DNA from: Pelodera strongyloides
Lineage: Eukaryota; Nematoda; Chromadorea; Rhabditida; Rhabditidae
Direction of reading: 5' to 3'
Length of the DNA: 64,000 nt
NCBI GenBank assembly: GCA_036852015.1
Contig: JAANDG010000191.1
Location: forward strand, 1 to 64,000
The notes beneath the pieces were generated by a model. The model worked only from the letters and a program-made list of their open reading frames with translations, did not search any database and had not been told where the DNA came from. This document shows positions 12,701 through 22,099 of the stretch, in pieces. Within the stretch, counting starts at the first letter, position 1. Each line of letters begins with the position of its first letter. The position numbers were made by a program, and so were the translations under genes.

Positions 12701-14791
12701 CAGCATATAGTTGGTTATGCTTTGCATATTTACAATGAGAAACTCAACAATGTCGATTAAGGTTTAAGGTAAAGGCACCGCTCAGCTTCACAACTAATAT
12801 GTACGGGTATCGGGCAACTAAATGTTATGACCGCGTGTTGCAGTGTTCTTCAACATTTGTGTGGACGGCCGTGCGGCGGATCCGCAGAAGAGTACGCGCA
12901 CAGCGCAGACACTCAGACGGTGCACGCAGCAGATCGAAGCGGTGGCGGATGTGTTTAGAGAGGTAAGCGGGAAGTAGGATCCTCGTTTTGGTCTGGCAAC
13001 TACTACGTTCTCAGGCGCGCAGCTCGGAAATGCGTAACCGCGTCCGCGGAAAAGCGATGGCCTTTTAACACGGGAAAGGCGGAGACGCAGAAAACAGGTT
13101 TCCCTGTGTCTCGAATTTTTCAATGCAAATTTGCAATCTTTTCCCGCGGACGCGGCTACGCATTTCCGCGCTGCGCGCCTGAGGATAAGAGTAGGCGACT
13201 TAGTCAACATCTAAATTGGTCTAAATTTCTAAATTTGGAGATAATGTATGTGTGTCTATCGATCCGAGAGGTGGTTTTTCGTCACGATACATAACTGGAT
13301 AACTTTGACAACTGTTTAGCCTATTTAGTGTTTTGGAATAGTTTTTTTTCTATAAGATACTACATGCCGCACATTTTTAAGTATATATCTAACTGCTAAT
13401 TGATATTGATTGATGATGCAGGTGATGTCGGAAACGGTGTACGTCAAGTCGATAGCCAACCTCGTCTCATTCCTACTCACGGAGCTGGATAATATGGTAG
13501 GCTTTTGTGTTTAAAGCGGTATAGCAGCCGATTTTTGTTGACTAGGTCGCCTACCGTCCGTCAGCCCTAATTTGGTAGTTTTCTGGCAAACTGAAATTGG
13601 TTAGACATTGGGATGTCATCTAAAATGTTTATGTTCAGATCCTCGGACTGGAAGACATCGCTAGCAAGGACGCGGAGGAGGCAGCCACGCGGATCGAAGC
13701 TGTGATTGACGAGCTGTACAAGATATTCGATGTGAGCTTGAGTAGCTCTGCCTGTATTTATGTTAGTTAACAACAGATTATGAAGACCTACTATTAAATC
13801 GGGTAGGTTCGCCGAAGGAGGCAACCCGGCCCTGCTGTGTTTGCCGGGTTTGTGCTAGGGTGAATCGAAACACAAGGTTACCCTAGTGGATCCAATGAAG
13901 GCTTACTTGTAATAGCTTGTCGTGCCCTCCAACGGCACTGTCACTTATTCTCGTGGATTTTCTTTCAAACGTTTATTATTTCTCATTTTGCTTGACACAT
14001 TTTAATATGTTAGGCTGTTAGAATGAAATTTATTCTACCTAAATACGGTAAATGTTAAACTATTAAATACTCTGACCGTTCAGGTGACTGATGCGAACGT
14101 GATGCACAAGATGTGCGAGAAGGCCTACTTCCGTACCAAGGAGATTGTCTTTTGTCTGAATGCGCCACTTCAGGTATGGAATGCTAAATAAATAACTGTT
14201 CGTCTCCTACTTTATACTTCAACACCATCCGGGAGCGTATGCACCAACGCCGGGAGCCTCCCCGCTTGGGAGAATTTGTCTCTGCGTGCCTATGATTCGT
14301 GTGATCCCTCTCTTTCTCTCACCTCCCACTGGGACTGCTGGGAGCATATTCCCGGTGTTCGTGCATACGACCACAGTAGTGCCCACTGTTTTTGTCGGCT
14401 TAAACTTCGGCTTGTTTGTCTTGGTTGGTGTACGTCATGCAAGCTCGTGGCTTTGCTGAAATTTGAAAGAGATGGTAGCATTGAGATTCATTTTGCCTTC
14501 CTTCTTATTAGAGAACTGTTACCAAAAGTACATCAGACTCATGTCCTTTGTACCATTGGAGTATGACGTTTCTTTGTAGTTTGTAGTTTGTACTCACCAA
14601 TATAATGCTTGTACTTTGTATCATGTAGTGTGGAATCTTTATTGATTGCTTTTCAGGGTATTGCCGATCGTTGGTGCTCCGGCAAGGGTCCTCTTGCTCA
14701 GTGGTTGAGCGCAGCCGAAGTGCGGCACTTGGTTAAGGCACTATTTGCGAATACCGACCAGAGAAAACGTCTAATCGATACTATTTATTGA
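3791..14791 (+). CDS. ZW10: ZW10 homologue (RZZ / NRZ-Dsl1 tether subunit), 22 exons
   Basis: ZW10 works in the Rod-Zw10-Zwilch kinetochore complex and, with RINT1 and NAG, tethers Golgi-to-ER vesicles. Exons: 3791-3839, 4177-4301, 4568-4636, 5256-5381, 5661-5708, 6169-6222, 6392-6526, 7080-7223, 7475-7557, 8623-8746, 9268-9366, 9531-9674, 10255-10386, 10902-10976, 11152-11260, 11866-11951, 12381-12507, 12844-12962, 13422-13496, 13639-13731, 14084-14173, 14657-14791. All phases join, giving about 746 aa; human ZW10 has 779. The C-terminus GIADRWCSGKGPLAQWLSA, followed by EVRHLVKALFANT, is the most conserved ZW10 signature. FIPSLKTQ near residue 30 and NNCYYICHRIMML (exon 16) also align. The start is the only ATG in frame before the N-terminal coiled coil. 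Introns hold many MITEs. A candidate AATAAA is at 15411-15416. Confidence 0.95.
4660..4871. mobile_element. MITE family B, full length, ZW10 intron 3
   Basis: Begins TTAAAGCGGTATGGCA and ends TGTCATACCGCTTTAA. The ends are imperfect inverted repeats and both sides read TTAA. At 212 bp with no coding capacity, it is a non-autonomous element of a TTAA-target type, which would suit piggyBac-like transposases (inference). Confidence 0.75.
5101..5213. mobile_element. short hairpin MITE (GGCCATATTCACCAC ends)
   Basis: The terminal GGCCATATTCACCAC is matched by its reverse complement at the other end. A CCCCAAGGG block is repeated inverted inside. The 113-bp element lies just upstream of ZW10 exon 4. 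Confidence 0.65.
5753..5892. mobile_element. hairpin MITE related to the 14232-14372 copy
   Basis: GC-rich element in ZW10 intron 5 with inverted ends around GGCCGTATGCA / TGCATACGG and an internal purine-rich GAGAGAAAGAGAGGGATCAC block. The same block occurs in opposite orientation at about 14290-14325. Confidence 0.55.
6014..6111. mobile_element. truncated copy of the GGCCGTATTCACCAACAC MITE family
   Basis: It contains the shared core (GAGTGCG, then GAGAGCAGAAGAGATTCAG) and the right end GTGTTGGTGAATACGGCC. The left end is missing. Fuller copies are at 9062-9191 and 12008-12151. Confidence 0.6.
6601..6764. mobile_element. MITE family A, ZW10 intron 7
   Basis: Starts TTAAAGCGAAATACCGGCC and ends with the inverted copy GGCCGGTATTTCGCTTTGA, where one base of the final TTAA has changed. 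About 164 bp, with no coding content. One of about ten copies in the window. Confidence 0.75.
7759..7810 (-). ncRNA. hammerhead-ribozyme-like core (candidate)
   Basis: On the minus strand CTGATGA (7804-7810) is followed by GACCC (7799-7803), a 30-base loop, GGGTC (7764-7768) and GAAAC (7759-7763). This is the order CUGAUGA, stem II, GAAA of a hammerhead, with a perfect 5-bp stem II. GGGG after GAAAC could pair with an upstream CCC next to ATC, a short stem III with one mismatch. I cannot see a convincing stem I, so it may be a decayed copy or chance. Confidence 0.25.
8104..8160. repeat. imperfect (TG)n microsatellite
   Basis: Interrupted TG repeats in ZW10 intron 9, preceded by two short copies of a TTTTGTAGTTTGTAGTGT motif. 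Confidence 0.8.
9062..9191. mobile_element. MITE, GGCCGTATTCACCAACAC family, ZW10 intron 10
   Basis: Complete 130-bp element: GGCCGTATTCACCAACACG at the left and its inverted copy at the right, with the AGAGCAGAAGAGATTCAG core. The element ends 76 bases before ZW10 exon 11. Confidence 0.75.
10018..10167. mobile_element. small TIR element (AGGGCGCGTTCG ends), ZW10 intron 12
   Basis: AGGGCGCGTTCG at the left and CGAACGCGCCCT at the right are exact inverted repeats about 150 bp apart, enclosing AT-rich non-coding DNA with a second inverted pair (GGAACCTTTCGG / TTTCGGAAAGAG). A MITE by structure; superfamily unknown. Confidence 0.5.
10424..10698. mobile_element. near-perfect 275-bp palindrome, ZW10 intron 13
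   Basis: The outer arms run from AACTGTGCCCTATTCC to its exact complement GGAATAGGGCACAGTT, through a CCTCCCCCGCATCC block and TTTTAAAGCGAAATGCTAGC. The arms are about 110 bases each around a loop near 10560. Transcribed within the ZW10 pre-mRNA, it would form a very stable hairpin. The inner AAAGCGAAAT motif matches the ends of MITE family A. Confidence 0.8.
12008..12151. mobile_element. MITE, GGCCGTATTCACCAACAC family, ZW10 intron 16
   Basis: Complete 144-bp copy with inverted ends GGCCGTATTCACCAACACG / TGTTGGTGAATACGGCC and the shared AGAGCAGAAGAGATTCAG core. Confidence 0.75.
12607..12645 (+). repeat. duplicate of the ZW10 exon 17 end and donor site
   Basis: These 39 bases repeat 12476-12514 with two changes. 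The original covers the last 32 bases of exon 17 plus the splice donor GTGGGTC; the copy lies 131 bases downstream and keeps a GTGGGTC donor. Confidence 0.85.
13010..13183. mobile_element. GC-rich hairpin MITE, ZW10 intron 18
   Basis: CTCAGGCGCGCAG at the left mirrors CTGCGCGCCTGAG at the right. Complementarity continues through the GGAAATGCGTA and CGCGTCCGCGG blocks, giving arms of about 45 bases with few mismatches. Total 174 bp, non-coding. Confidence 0.7.
14232..14372. mobile_element. hairpin MITE, ZW10 intron 21
   Basis: Inverted ends around AGCGTATGCACCAACGCC / GTTCGTGCATACG enclose a GTGATCCCTCTCTTTCTCTC block that is the reverse complement of a block in the 5753-5892 element. The two copies are in opposite orientation. 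Confidence 0.55.
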
Positions 14792-15794
14792 TTTGGAGGA
14801 TAGTGTTTATTGATTTTTTTTTGTAGAGGGCAAGGCAAGTTATATGGCCACACTTTGGGAAACCGGAGTTCCAGTTGAATGTGACTAGAGGAAACAAAAT
14901 TACTAGTTGAGGCGATTGGCGGAGTACTGTAGGCAGCGTTGTGAAAAATATGGATGTCATCACAGCCTGGCTACGGTAATACGTCTCTTTTCCTGAGGTG
15001 GTATTTTTGTTTCGGGTGTCCATGAAAAGAAATGCGTTTTTTTCGTTTGCGTCTTTTTTTCCCATGTCGAACTGTACTGTAGTAAGCTTCTTCCTTCATG
15101 ACATATTCCTTTATCTCATTAATCAATTAATTTTATGAATTCATCTTCTTTTATTGACTCTATTACGGTTATCCAGACATCTTACATGCGATTCTCGGTG
15201 TAATTTTATTTCCACGAGTTTTGTGTAAAAAACGTGTGAAGTTTTTTTCCGGTGGGTATAGTTTCTCTTCACTTGTGATGTAAATTATTCTTTTGTTTTA
15301 ATTTTGCCTGTTTCTGCCAACTATGGGTATGCGGTTTGATCTTGGTTTTATATATGTGAATGATTTATTTTTACTCGTACGAAATTAATTTATATTGCAT
15401 GTGTTTTTTAAATAAAAGCATGAGATAAAGGATTTAAACGTTTATATGTTGTGCATTTTCTTCAGAATCAGAATTGATCAGGGTGTGTGAAATGCATCAT
15501 CCTTTCGTAATCGATGACGCTGATACCGAAACATGGTTGCATGGCCTGGAAATGGTGGTATACGGTATACGATGAAGATACCCGATGTTAGAGAAACTGG
15601 GCATGTCTGGCAGTCTGGCTGGCATATGGTTGTGGGACGGTAGAATAGGTAGAATTACGTGAATTACATAAAACGAAAATTTACAACAGTGGCCGTTCCG
15701 CTCATGTGGCGCACTCTCGCCATATACGAGCGAATCCGAAATGTAAATTTTGTTCTCGCGCGTGGCGTACCAATTTTGTTGTCAGTGCCTTCTC

Positions 15795-16215
15795 TATGAG
15801 CGCATTCTCCCTGAGCGACTGGCGCGCGGCCCGCTTTTGCCCACAAACAAAGTTTCTGTCTTGAGAGATTGGCGAGCGGCCCGCTTTCGGCACGCAAACA
15901 AAGTTTCCTGCCTTCTCTAACAGAGACTGGCGCGCGGCCCACAAACAAAGTTTCTGCCTTCTCTGCGAGCGACTGGCGCGCGACCCGCTTTTGGCCCACA
16001 AAAAAGTTTCTGCCTTCTCTATGAGCGACTGGCGCGCGGCCCACAAATAAAGTTTCTGCCTTCTCTGTGAGCGACTGGCGCGCGGCCCGCTTTTGGCCCA
16101 CAAAAAAGTTTCTGCCTTCTCTATGAGCGACTGGCGCGGGGTCCAAAAACAAAGTTTCTGCCTTCTCTGTGAGCGACTGGCGCGCGGCCCGCTTTCGGCC
16201 CACAAACAAACTTTC
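15795..16215. repeat. minisatellite of about 8 units
   Basis: Tandem units of roughly 46-60 bases share GAGCGACTGGCGCGCGGCCC and AAAGTTTCTGCCTTCTCT. Units differ mainly by presence of a GCTTTTGGC insert. Long frames seen here on the minus strand are by-products of the repeat, not genes. Confidence 0.85.
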
Positions 16216-16582
16216 CACAGACAATACACAGGCGTTTTCTGATAGTGTCTTATTTCTTCAACATGGAGCTATTGCACTTACTGTGGAACAAGGGTTAATG
16301 AGCCGGCGAAGATACGGGCGTCCCACACACGATGGCTTAAATAATAAATATACGTATGTAGTGTATTTTATCTTTTATGAGTATCATATACCAGATCCAA
16401 ACCGGGGTGGGAGCGCATTCGAGGCGAGCGCGCTAGCCATTTAAAAGGAGCGATTTATTACTGAAATGCATAAAAATTCATGAAAGTACCTGTATAGTCC
16501 CATTGGAGTAAAAACACGGACTTGCACTGTAAGCGTACTGACAAAACGATGGGCATTCCAGGTACTGGAATTGATCGTTGTG

Positions 16583-16730
16583 AGTAAAGCGGTATGGCAC
16601 CTGGTTTTGAAACGAATGATGGACAACTGCATTCCCATTTATTCAAAGTAAATTGTGTCACATTATGTTCTGGAAATGCGCAGGAAGTAGCACATAATGC
16701 CCTGTCCGGCATACGTTTGACAACCGCGTT
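16583..16730. mobile_element. MITE family B, degenerate copy
   Basis: Begins TAAAGCGGTATGGCACC and keeps the family's internal GGACAACTGCATTCCCAT motif. The right end has decayed (a GGCATACGTTTGACAA-like end without TACCGCTTT). Confidence 0.45.
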
Positions 16731-17022
16731 CCATAATTTTTTTTGTCTATGATATATTTCTGAAATTTTTCTATGATGCATTCTGTGAACGCATGTCTGA
16801 GCGAGAAACTATGGAAGTGCGCGCCGCAACGGCCTCGCGCGCATCAAATTTGCGGCAAATATCCCTCGGTGCTGCAACAAAACCAAGTCTTCTCTACTTG
16901 TAGCCAATTGATGCCTTTTTTTACGCGCAGCATAGCATAGAATAGGTAGATCTTCGAGCTTATTAGTACGACTAACGCAAAAAGGCAGATTGGACAGATG
17001 TGAACCAAATCTTTATGTCAAC

Positions 17023-17045
17023 GTTTCACCTTTCGCCATCATCAG
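17023..17045 (-). ncRNA. short hammerhead-like remnant (candidate)
   Basis: On the minus strand CTGATGA and GAAAC are separated by 11 bases (TGGCGAAAGGT). That is the spacing and flavour of the short hammerheads that accompany Penelope-like elements, but stem II does not pair well here. It is most likely a relic of such an element. Confidence 0.2.
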
Positions 17046-17673
17046 GACAAGGAATAAAAAACCCCAAAATTGGGTAATTAAACCTAGCAGGTTGAGGTTG
17101 AACCGCCCTGATGCAGCCGCACGGAGCTACATCCCTTCAGCCTAGTACTTGCTGGTTAGCTCCACTCACCGCAGTACATTCTCTTTTCGCCTTTCTGCAT
17201 TCTTCACTGACTTCTGAATCCTTTGGTACTTTTCTGGGGAAAGTACGGTAGTGAATTACGATATCTTCGCCTTTTTTCTGAAGGTTTGAGACATTAAAAA
17301 AAAACCTTGACGCTGCGGAGGAAATTCTGATGGGCCTGGCCTACCTACCCTTTTGCCTGGTTTCCGCGCAACTTCAAGTTTCACAATGACGCTAACTGCA
17401 CTAAGGTAAGGGAATGTTTGATTTAGATGTTCATTGCAAATATAAATGTGATTGTTTGCACATTTCTTGGTTGGAAAAAGAAGCTCTGACAGTACACTTT
17501 GATATTACAAAGATAGCTATATGTCTTCTGCTTCTGAATATTCTAGTTTATTAGTACGATAAAGGAGATTGATAAACCGACCGCCCTTTGATACTGTGCT
17601 AAAATCCCAAGCAATTGTTCTGAGGACAGTGCGGTGACGTTCATTGTGCCAAGTTGTTCGATCGTTTCCTGAA

Positions 17674-17815
17674 TTTAAAGCGAAATACTGGCGGGTTTTT
17701 GAAACACATCGAGTACACCAGCATTCTTTATGTAAATGAACATACTAAATTCGAGCAAATTAGCATAATTCAGTTGCCCACGATACGTTTAAAACCGGCC
17801 GGTATTTCGCTTCAA
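17674..17815. mobile_element. MITE family A copy
   Basis: TTTAAAGCGAAATACTGGC at the left and GGCCGGTATTTCGCTTCA at the right as inverted ends; about 142 bp, shorter than other copies. Confidence 0.7.
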
Positions 17816-18419
17816 ACTGACAATGTACACTGCGGTAACTTGGCGCTCAAGCCGCGCGAAAACAGTGTGCCAACTACAGATGGTGACGCGGTGGCGTGCC
17901 AGATGAATGCACGTGCTTCATTGGATTGGCTAAAATTGTAGCCGCCAATCTCACGCTGGCGCCAAATTGCGCGCTGTAAGTTACAGCTTAAAAATTTCAA
18001 AATTCCAAAATCTTACGTCCTGTTCCATTCCTCCGCTTTCATCTTCAAATTGTCCCTGAGATCTCTCGATCCATGAACTGTAACAAGTGAAGCGGTATGA
18101 CACGTTGTTATTGAATTGTATACAGGACACCTGCGTGCCCATTTTTATATGCAAATTTCTGCGACTTACAGCTCAGGGCTCAGGCTGACATTTACAGCAA
18201 GGAATTATAAGTAGTCAAGCTAAAATAATGTAACTAGGTCTCTCACATAATGAAAATACAGGCGAAGAATTCGACCTTCATTTTTGGTATTATTCAGTAA
18301 CGAGAAAATGAAATATAATATTTTAATATATGCAAATCTTAGAGCATATATTATTTAGAATTTGTGAATACTTTGTAGCTCTGATGGGATAACCTTTCTC
18401 TCAACCTACGTTCCTGGGT

Positions 18420-18660
18420 GCGCAGCGTCCCTTCTGTCAGCCGCGCAAATTGGAGTGCACGCGTAGCCAGCCGCGCAGTTTCCAGTGCGGGCGTAGTCAA
18501 CCGCGTACCGCGCAGAGGGGGGCGCACCCAGCCGCGTAGTATGCAAACTACGCGGCTGGGTGCGCGGTGCCTCGGGGAGCTCAACCGCGCAGCGCACCCC
18601 CAGCCAACCGCGCAGGGGGCCCCCGGCCAGCCGCGCAGGGGGGGCAAAAAGAAGGGGCGT
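18420..18660. repeat. GC-rich low-complexity tract with an internal palindrome
   Basis: Irregular repeats of the motif AGCCGCGCAG spaced about 30-40 bases. In the middle GCACCCAGCCGCGTAGT is followed at once by its complement ACTACGCGGCTGGGTGC (about 18522-18562). The base composition differs sharply from the surrounding AT-rich DNA. Confidence 0.75.
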
Positions 18661-19340
18661 TCGCGGTTGAAGACCAGAGACCCTCAACACCAGTGACGGA
18701 AAAATGGCGGAAAATAACTCGAAACTACAAACAAAAATATTGGAAAGGTCTGATTGGTCGAAAAATCAGGTGCGCCTGCACGTCACCGCACACCTCGTTC
18801 TGTGCTTGCCAGAATGCGCTGCGCGTCCTTTCGCGAAGCTCTGGCGAAGATAAGGCGGCCACCCACCTTTTTCTCTGATACTGCATAAGTTTTCGCGTTT
18901 CCGTTCATCATTTTGCCCCAAGTAATTTTCGCGCCAGGATTTCGCGCGCAACACTCGAGTTTCGCCAATGTTCTAGCGTGTGTGCGGTATTTGACGCTAA
19001 GAATACCACTGACAATGAGTGCGCCTTTATATACCATTGAAATTTGTCCTTCTTTTTGATCACTAGTGACTTCATTTATGGCCTGAAAGGAACGTTTATT
19101 AACATTAAGTTAATTTAATAGTTTCCTAATATAGTTTCCTTACTTCAAGTTCATCTGGCTGAGCAAAGAACAAAATGTTTGCAGATAAGGGTTTTCATTC
19201 TTTTGCTCTTATTTGAGATAAGGCTTACCACACTTACACTTTCGCCGTGTCTTCTAATAGCGTCACCAAACTTGGAACATATTTTTTTAATATTTATTTA
19301 TTCCTTTTTAAATCTCTAAAATCTCTAAACTTATCCGAAA

Positions 19341-22059
19341 ATGCGACCAATCGTATCGCTAATCATTCTATGCGCTTTGGAATTACTTATGTATATGGAT
19401 AGATTGTCGGTAGCAAGTAAGTTATTTTTATTCACAAAAAGGCTCCATGTGACCTTAGGCTTAGGCTTAGGCTTAGGCTTAGGCTTAGGCTTAGGCTTAG
19501 GCTTCGACTACGACCATAGTAACACGGGTCCGATTCGCGACATAGAAATAAAAAAAGACATAGTAATCATACATGAAAAGTTTAAAACATGCATACATGC
19601 CTCTATTCCTAGGTGTGCTGAAAGATATTCAAGATTACTATGGAAAAGATGATGGAGATGGTGGTCTTGTGCAGACTGTTTTCTTCGGATTTTTTGTGTT
19701 TTTCTCACCAATGTTTGGATTTTTGGGTGATAGGTTGGTAGTTGGTGCGATGTATTTTGAAACTTTTTACTCTGTTAACAAAGGTGTGATGTGCAAATAA
19801 ATATTAGTATAGCCCTTTTCACCAAGGTTTCTGACTCCTTCGAACGTGGGCACTGTATGTATGTGTATGTGTACTCCGGTATCAGAGTCCCTTTTCAAGT
19901 ATTAGAGATGGTATTGTATTAGAAACTCTCAACATATATCTTTTCGGTTGAAAAGGTCTCTAAATTTTTATTTCTCAGGGACCTATATTTTAACTTTGTT
20001 CAGGACCCTGCGGAACATGTCATAAGCAAACTTTGAAACTGTCTGTCCACCCTTGAATAAAGGTGCACGCTCTTGAAGCGTAAAAGATTTATTATTTTAT
20101 GATTTCTATTTGGCCAGTTTGTCTTCAGGTTTTCTCGCAAATGGATTTTGGTATTCAGCACAAGTGGTTGGATATGCATGGTGATTGTATCATCGCTTAT
20201 ACCGAAACATGTGAGTTTGTGAGCTTATTTCAGGCCATACAAAGCTCGTTTCATTCTTTCTTTTTCACTTCGCTTCAGCAATGATCGGCTCGTCGAAGAT
20301 AAAACTTTAAAAATACAAAGAATGTACTAGCTCAATGGGGGGGGGGGACTCATGCCTGCCCCGCTTCTATTTGGCTTGTCCTTTGTACGCCGTTTTTGCG
20401 CGGCATTTGCGCCAAGTTTAATCGTTGCGCTGCTGCAAAACACCGTCACTATTGAGGTTGTTTCTCGAAATTTACTAAAAGCGGACTAAAAATTCTAATT
20501 AGCTTTTAGTTGTGGGCCGCGTTCCTAATTGCCCGCGGCCTTTCTGGTGTGGGACAATCTTCAGTTAGTGTACTTGGTCCAACAATTATTGCCGATTTAT
20601 ACACGGGAACAAAGAGGAGCTTTGCACTGATGGCCTTTTTCTTTATGATTCCGGTTGGCAGGTTGGCTTTTTAAATATGCGCTCATTTTGCCTTACTAAC
20701 TGTGTATCGATGTCGCGGCGAAGAAACTGCACAACTATGAGCCTATGTTTCCGCGTCACTCTTGCGCATAAGCACGTCGTTTGCACGCCAGCTTCCGCTT
20801 TGTGCTGCTCACAGATGCCTACTCTTGAGCTCATTTTGACTTGCTACCGGTGTGTCGACTGTCGACGTCGCAGCTTCGGCGAACAAACTGCACAACTATG
20901 TGCCGATTGTTTCCGCGTCAATCTTGAGCGCCATATCATAAACATAACAAACTTGCTTGCAAGCCAGCTTCCGCCTTTGTACGGCTCACCGTTCCCTGGT
21001 GAAAAAAATAAATGTTTAATTACTTATATTGTGAAAAATAGTTTTCGTCCAAGTTATTTCCCAGTGATTTCTTTTCAGCGGTCTCGGTTTTCTATGTGGT
21101 TCACGAATTGGTTCAGCATTCGACCATTGGCAATGGGGTGTTCGCTTCACGGCACTTATTGGTATTTTATTTTATTATATATTATATTTTAGTAGTTGGT
21201 AGGTAGGATTGTATGGTATTATTTATTTGTAGATCATGTACAATTCCACTATCAGGCTGTACGTGATGACCGCGACGTACATTATACGCAGCTAGGGGCC
21301 AACACAGTTAAAGCTTGATATTGAATTTAATTACTTTAAAGTTATTTATTTCTTATATGGAATATTAATTTCTTCATATATTTCTCGTGAGCCTCCTCCT
21401 TTAATATCACTTAATATCTTATCGCATTGTTTCTCTTCTTGTCTCATACACGTGAGCCCTGCAACTATGGCACAGTTCGATATAATGGGGTTTGCTCTCT
21501 AATGGGGTTGCAAATATCCCAAACGGTAAACTTCAGTATACTTGCAAACCCCATAAAGTAAAGTGATATACGGATACTTTAGGCACCCTCGCTCTCGCCG
21601 CAGCTGTGCTCCTCTTACGTGAGCCGAAACGGGGCGAGGCAGAAGTTGGGAGTATTCAAGCGCAAACCGACTTCTTCAAGGATCTCAGGGCTATATTCAA
21701 AGTGTGAGTTTGCATGCGCGGAAAGTTTGGATGTGCGCGGATCCGTTGTCGCTCAGGAAAAGTGGACCAGGATGTCACTAAGCAATCCAAACTTTCGGGA
21801 GTTTTGCACTATGGAAGTTATTTTTTTTCTCGGAAAAATAGTAATGCCCTTGTCCTGCTGTTTAAGTATCTACGTCGTTTAAAGCGATATAACGGTCGGT
21901 TTTTGAAAGGTTTGTTGGATGACTGCATTGTCATGTCTTGGATGCAAATGAATATAATTAGGCTAAAAAATCATGCAGTATCGCGCAGTTCTTTTCATAC
22001 TCTAGATGGGAATACAATATCCAACGTACGTTTCAAATACCAAATACGGCCATTGACAG

Positions 22060-22099
<40 letters not shown>

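Larger units (their letters stand above)
14792..19340. other. intergenic region between ZW10 and the SPNS gene
   Basis: About 4.5 kb with no exon chain that I can assemble. It holds the putative ZW10 poly(A) signal (15411-15416), a minisatellite, one complete MITE A, fragments of family B (about 16583 and 18089), a hammerhead-like fragment near 17030 and a GC-rich tract at 18420-18660. The last 300 bases before 19341 are AT-rich and should contain the SPNS promoter. Confidence 0.5.

Noticed and set aside
15664..16229. Two overlapping minus-strand frames of 175-186 codons
   Set aside because: Both are translations of the tandem minisatellite in different frames; no start context, splicing or domain supports a gene.
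18351..18878. Several Arg/Ala/Pro-rich frames on both strands
   Set aside because: By-products of the GC-rich AGCCGCGCAG repeat tract.
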